Positions 6,356-8,975 of a stretch of DNA of 8,975 nt are shown piece after piece (positions within the stretch are counted from its first letter, which is position 1; each line of letters opens with the position of its first letter). The stretch spans positions 1-8,975 of the forward strand of contig JAAYHA010000067.1 in NCBI GenBank assembly GCA_012727545.1, read 5' to 3'. The translations under genes were made by a program, and so were the position numbers. Origin of the DNA: Synergistaceae bacterium (lineage in GTDB: Bacteria; Synergistota; Synergistia; Synergistales; Synergistaceae). Under the pieces are notes generated by a model, which was given only the letters and a program-made list of their open reading frames with translations, searched no databases and was not told where the DNA came from.

Positions 6356-7786
6356 ATGAGCTCCATATTTTCATATAACAAGGTCGACAAAAAAATATTA
6401 TATCTGCTGAGATCAACCATAGGGGATAAAAACGTATCTTCAGATAAAGAGAAACTGATCTCATATTCTCATGATGAGGTGCCGCCTTCTGCATACGAGA
6501 GCGAATACAGAGCAGAAGCGCTTGTCTTTCCTGAATGCAGCGCCCACGTATCAGAAATAATGAAAATAGCTTCAGCCAACAGGATCCCTGTTACTCCAAG
6601 AGGGGCAGGGACGGGTCTTTCTGGAGGAGCTCTGCCGGCATTCGGCGGTATAGTAATGTCCTTTGAAAAGATGAACAGGATTATCGAACTCGACGAAAAA
6701 AACCTCACAGTTACAGTTGAACCGGGAGTAGTTACTTCAGAAATCAGCAAGCTCGCAGCCAGACACGACCTCCTTTATGCAGGGGATCCATGCAGCGGTG
6801 ACGCTTCCTTCATAGGGGGGAATATCGCAGAAAATGCAGGCGGCAACAAAGTCATAAAGTACGGAGCTACAGGTGCGCAGGTACTTGCGCTTGAGGTTGT
6901 CCTTGCAGACGGGACAGTGATCTGGTTTGGCGGGAAAAGACGCAAAGACGTGACCGGATTGGATTTTACACACCTAATGGCCGGATCTGAAGGAACTCTG
7001 GCGATAATCACAAAAGCCGTACTTAAACTTCTACCCCTTCCCAGACATTCGATAGACCTGCTTGCGGCCTTCCAGGATGCCGAAACTGCAATAGCATTTG
7101 TTCCTCAAATAATCAAAAAGGGGGGTATAATTCCCGCATCGATCGAATTCATGGACAAGAAGGCTCTCGAACTGGTTGAAAAATACCTGGGCAATCCTGT
7201 GCCTGCGAGCGATGCCGGAGCTGCCCTCATAATACAGCTTGAAGAAAATGATCCCGATGTCCTAGAAAAAGAGTATGAGAGAATAGGTACGCTTTCAAAA
7301 GAAAACGGAGCCAGTGAAGTTTACGTTGCTGACACCAGAAGCACTAAAGAGAGGATATGGCAGGCCCGCAAGGCAATACCGGAAGCGACCTCATTTTTTT
7401 ACAACAGATATACGAAGGAGGACCTGGCTGTACCCATAGACAGGGTCCCTGAACTTCTTGAGAATATAAAGAAAGTCTGCCTGGGCAGGGACCTGGAATG
7501 GGTGGCATACGGCCACGCCGGTGACGGCAATATGCACTGTACTGTAATAGGACCTGACACAGAGGATTGGCATGAAGTTCTTCTCAAGGTACAGGAGGAG
7601 ATTTACTCAGCAGTTATCGATATGGGAGGTACCCTTTCAGGCGAGCACGGGATAGGATTTAAAAGAAAAAAATTCATGAAGCTCTTCCTCAGCAAAGACC
7701 ACCTTGAACTGATAAAAAGGGTCAAGCTTGCTTTCGACCCCGATAACATCCTGAATCCGGGCAAACTTGTCGAGTGGAACGAATAA
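6356..7786 (+). CDS. glcD: FAD-binding 2-hydroxyacid dehydrogenase, GlcD/D-lactate dehydrogenase family
   Basis: A 476-residue flavoprotein of the VAO/PCMH family with a GlcD-type C-terminal cap. It should oxidise a D-2-hydroxyacid (D-lactate, glycolate or similar) to the 2-oxoacid, passing electrons from FAD to a partner. Seen: FAD-binding loop PRGAGTGLSGGALP (81-94), GGNIAENAGG (154-163), YGATG (169-173) and DVTGLDFTHLMAGSEGTL (198-215). The cap holds metal-site residues typical of the family: His387 and His394 in HAGDGNMH, and Glu430 in SGEHGIG. It ends with the family motif NPGK. There is no signal peptide or membrane segment. Length is normal and no key residue is missing. It is divergent from glgB and closed by a strong terminator, so it appears monocistronic; no GlcE/GlcF, Fe-S or EtfAB partner is adjacent. 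The substrate cannot be fixed from sequence, so the symbol denotes the family rather than a proven glycolate oxidase. Confidence 0.93.
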   Translation: MSSIFSYNKVDKKILYLLRSTIGDKNVSSDKEKLISYSHDEVPPSAYESEYRAEALVFPECSAHVSEIMKIASANRIPVTPRGAGTGLSGGALPAFGGIVMSFEKMNRIIELDEKNLTVTVEPGVVTSEISKLAARHDLLYAGDPCSGDASFIGGNIAENAGGNKVIKYGATGAQVLALEVVLADGTVIWFGGKRRKDVTGLDFTHLMAGSEGTLAIITKAVLKLLPLPRHSIDLLAAFQDAETAIAFVPQIIKKGGIIPASIEFMDKKALELVEKYLGNPVPASDAGAALIIQLEENDPDVLEKEYERIGTLSKENGASEVYVADTRSTKERIWQARKAIPEATSFFYNRYTKEDLAVPIDRVPELLENIKKVCLGRDLEWVAYGHAGDGNMHCTVIGPDTEDWHEVLLKVQEEIYSAVIDMGGTLSGEHGIGFKRKKFMKLFLSKDHLELIKRVKLAFDPDNILNPGKLVEWNE

Positions 7787-7829
7787 AAAGAGAAGGTTTT
7801 CGGAAAGCCGAAAACCTTCTCTTTTTATT
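7782..7829. terminator. Bidirectional intrinsic terminator
   Basis: A perfect 22-bp inverted repeat (arms 7782-7803 and 7808-7829) has a 4-nt AAAG loop. The GC-containing core (GAGAAGGTTTTCGG and its complement) is flanked by A5 on the left and T5 on the right, so each strand yields a hairpin ending in a U tract. It lies between convergent genes and should stop transcription from both. The TAA stops of both genes (7784-7786 plus, 7827-7825 minus) lie inside the arms at exact mirror positions. Confidence 0.92.
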
Positions 7830-8975
7830 TATCAATTTCTATCTTCCTTAATTCCCTTCGAAGGATCTTGCCTGCTGCTGACACCGGGAATTCTTCAAGA
7901 AAACCTATCCTGCGGGGCACCTTGTAATGGGCGAGATTTTTCTTGCAGTAGTCTACTAGTTCTTTCTCTGTGGCAGCTTTTCCCTCTTTCACTATTACAA
8001 ATGCCTTAACTATCTCCCCCGTCATACTGTTTTTCTCTCCGACCACAGCTGCTGACTGAACAGCCGGGTGTTTGCAGAGGGCGTTTTCGACCTCCTGAGG
8101 ATAGACATTGAAGCCGCTTACTATGATTATGTCAGTAGCCCTGTCAACTATCTGCACATAGCCATCCCTATCAACTCGAACCACATCGCCTGTGTTGAAC
8201 CATCCATCCACGAATCTTTCCCTTGTATTGACCTCGTCCCTGAAGTAGCCAGAAACCACAGAGGGGCCTTTGACCCATAGAACTCCCTCATCGTTAATGT
8301 CAAGGATCCGGCCATCCCTGTCTCTTATCTGTACTTGGTAAGTTTCGAAAAATTGTCCCACTGTTCCAAGTCTGCTGTCATCTGCGCTGTGACCGACAGC
8401 TACCACCGGTGAGCACTCAGTAAGTCCATAACCTTCGAGTATTCCTGTTCCGAGATATTCTTTGCTCCTTAAGTTCATCTGCACGTTCAGCCTGTCTCCG
8501 CCTGTTATCACGAATTTTATGCCAGTCAGGCGCTCTCCTTTTTTTGACAGCGCCCCAAGAAGGAAGATCATTATCGTCGGAACTCCGATTATGCAGTTTG
8601 CACCTGATGACCTGATCGCATCTATCGTATGCTCGACCGGGACAAAACTGGGCAGCAATGTCTGTCCGCAACCGCTCATGAGTGCAAGCATACCGGACAT
8701 GTTGAAGCCGAAAGAATGAAAGTTGGGAAGAACGTTTAAGATGACTGAATCCCTGTCCAGGAGTCCCGGGACATGTTTTCTGATCGGATCGATATTTGAC
8801 AGTATATTTGTGTGAGTGCATGGAACTGCTTTCGGCCTGCCCGATGTTCCGGATGTTGAAAATATGACTGCTTGGTCCTCATTTTCAGGTATACCCTTTA
8901 CACATTTGAATTGCTGATCAAGTTTTTCGTGAGAGACGGAGAATATCCCAAACTTCATCCCTTCCAATACGCGGC
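7825..8975 (-). CDS. AMP-dependent acyl-CoA/acyl-ACP synthetase (N-terminus beyond right edge)
   Basis: The frame is open to the window edge, so the gene is partial; 382 residues are visible of the 500 or more typical for the family. These enzymes adenylate a carboxylic acid with ATP, then transfer the acyl group to CoA or ACP. Seen, in visible numbering: phosphate loop STSGTSGRPKAV (39-50), a PNFHSFGF motif (near 83) like that of long-chain acyl-ACP/CoA synthetases such as the Aas ligase domain, GYGLTE (181-186), GWFNTGD with Asp263 for ribose contact, the hinge region RATDIIIVSGFNVYP (278-292), and catalytic Lys369 in PVSAAGKILRRELR. All core motifs are present, so the enzyme should be active. 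The phosphate loop ends PKAV where PKGV is commoner. No acyltransferase domain appears in the visible part. TTG 8967 and ATG 8958 are internal and not credible starts. It is convergent with glcD; its upstream neighbours are unseen. A fatty acid or aromatic substrate cannot be told apart here. Confidence 0.93.
   Translation of the reverse strand, partial: RVLEGMKFGIFSVSHEKLDQQFKCVKGIPENEDQAVIFSTSGTSGRPKAVPCTHTNILSNIDPIRKHVPGLLDRDSVILNVLPNFHSFGFNMSGMLALMSGCGQTLLPSFVPVEHTIDAIRSSGANCIIGVPTIMIFLLGALSKKGERLTGIKFVITGGDRLNVQMNLRSKEYLGTGILEGYGLTECSPVVAVGHSADDSRLGTVGQFFETYQVQIRDRDGRILDINDEGVLWVKGPSVVSGYFRDEVNTRERFVDGWFNTGDVVRVDRDGYVQIVDRATDIIIVSGFNVYPQEVENALCKHPAVQSAAVVGEKNSMTGEIVKAFVIVKEGKAATEKELVDYCKKNLAHYKVPRRIGFLEEFPVSAAGKILRRELRKIEIDK

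Noticed and set aside
1..8975. CRISPR arrays, insertion sequences, tRNA or rRNA genes, phage genes
   Set aside because: No regularly spaced direct repeats, transposase motifs, tRNA cloverleaf or rRNA sequence was recognised. Coding density is near complete, leaving no room for them.

Overview
The window holds six protein genes and almost no unexplained space. It is bacterial: compact operon layout, SD-type ribosome sites, sigma70-like hexamers and an intrinsic terminator. Base composition looks moderate (mid-40s % GC by eye), and Arg codons AGA/AGG and Ile codon ATA are frequent. The gene set (glycogen enzymes, LTA-synthase-family membrane enzymes, a GlcD-type flavoprotein, an acyl-AMP ligase) suggests a heterotrophic, probably anaerobic bacterium. 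I considered Synergistota and deep Firmicutes-like lineages, but no phylogenetic marker is present and this remains a guess.

Left two thirds (about 1-6264, minus strand): a four-gene operon read right to left. Its order is glgB (glycogen branching enzyme, TTG start), malQ (4-alpha-glucanotransferase, TTG start, 5 nt after glgB), a complete LTA-synthase/phosphoglycerol-transferase-family membrane protein (19 nt after malQ), and a second member of that family (4 nt further on) that runs off the left edge. The gaps of 5, 19 and 4 nt imply one transcript and translational coupling. GlgB and MalQ act in the cytoplasm on alpha-glucans. The two downstream proteins are five-TM enzymes with an extracytoplasmic alkaline-phosphatase-fold domain that should transfer glycerol-phosphate, or a similar group, to an envelope polymer or glycan.

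Divergent control region (about 6265-6355): 91 nt between glgB and the plus-strand glcD-type gene. A perfect inverted repeat supplies a consensus TATAAT on each strand, so the two promoters are interlocked.

Right third: a monocistronic glcD-type FAD-dependent 2-hydroxyacid dehydrogenase (plus strand) converges on an acyl-CoA/acyl-ACP synthetase (minus strand) whose N-terminus lies beyond the right edge. A single 22-bp perfect hairpin between them is a two-way terminator, and both TAA stop codons lie inside its stem.

The most notable points are the coupling of glycogen enzymes to tandem LTA-synthase-like proteins, a Ser in place of the usual nucleophilic Thr in the complete one, and the terminator that contains both stop codons. 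I see no CRISPR array, insertion sequence, tRNA or rRNA, and no clear wholly new system.
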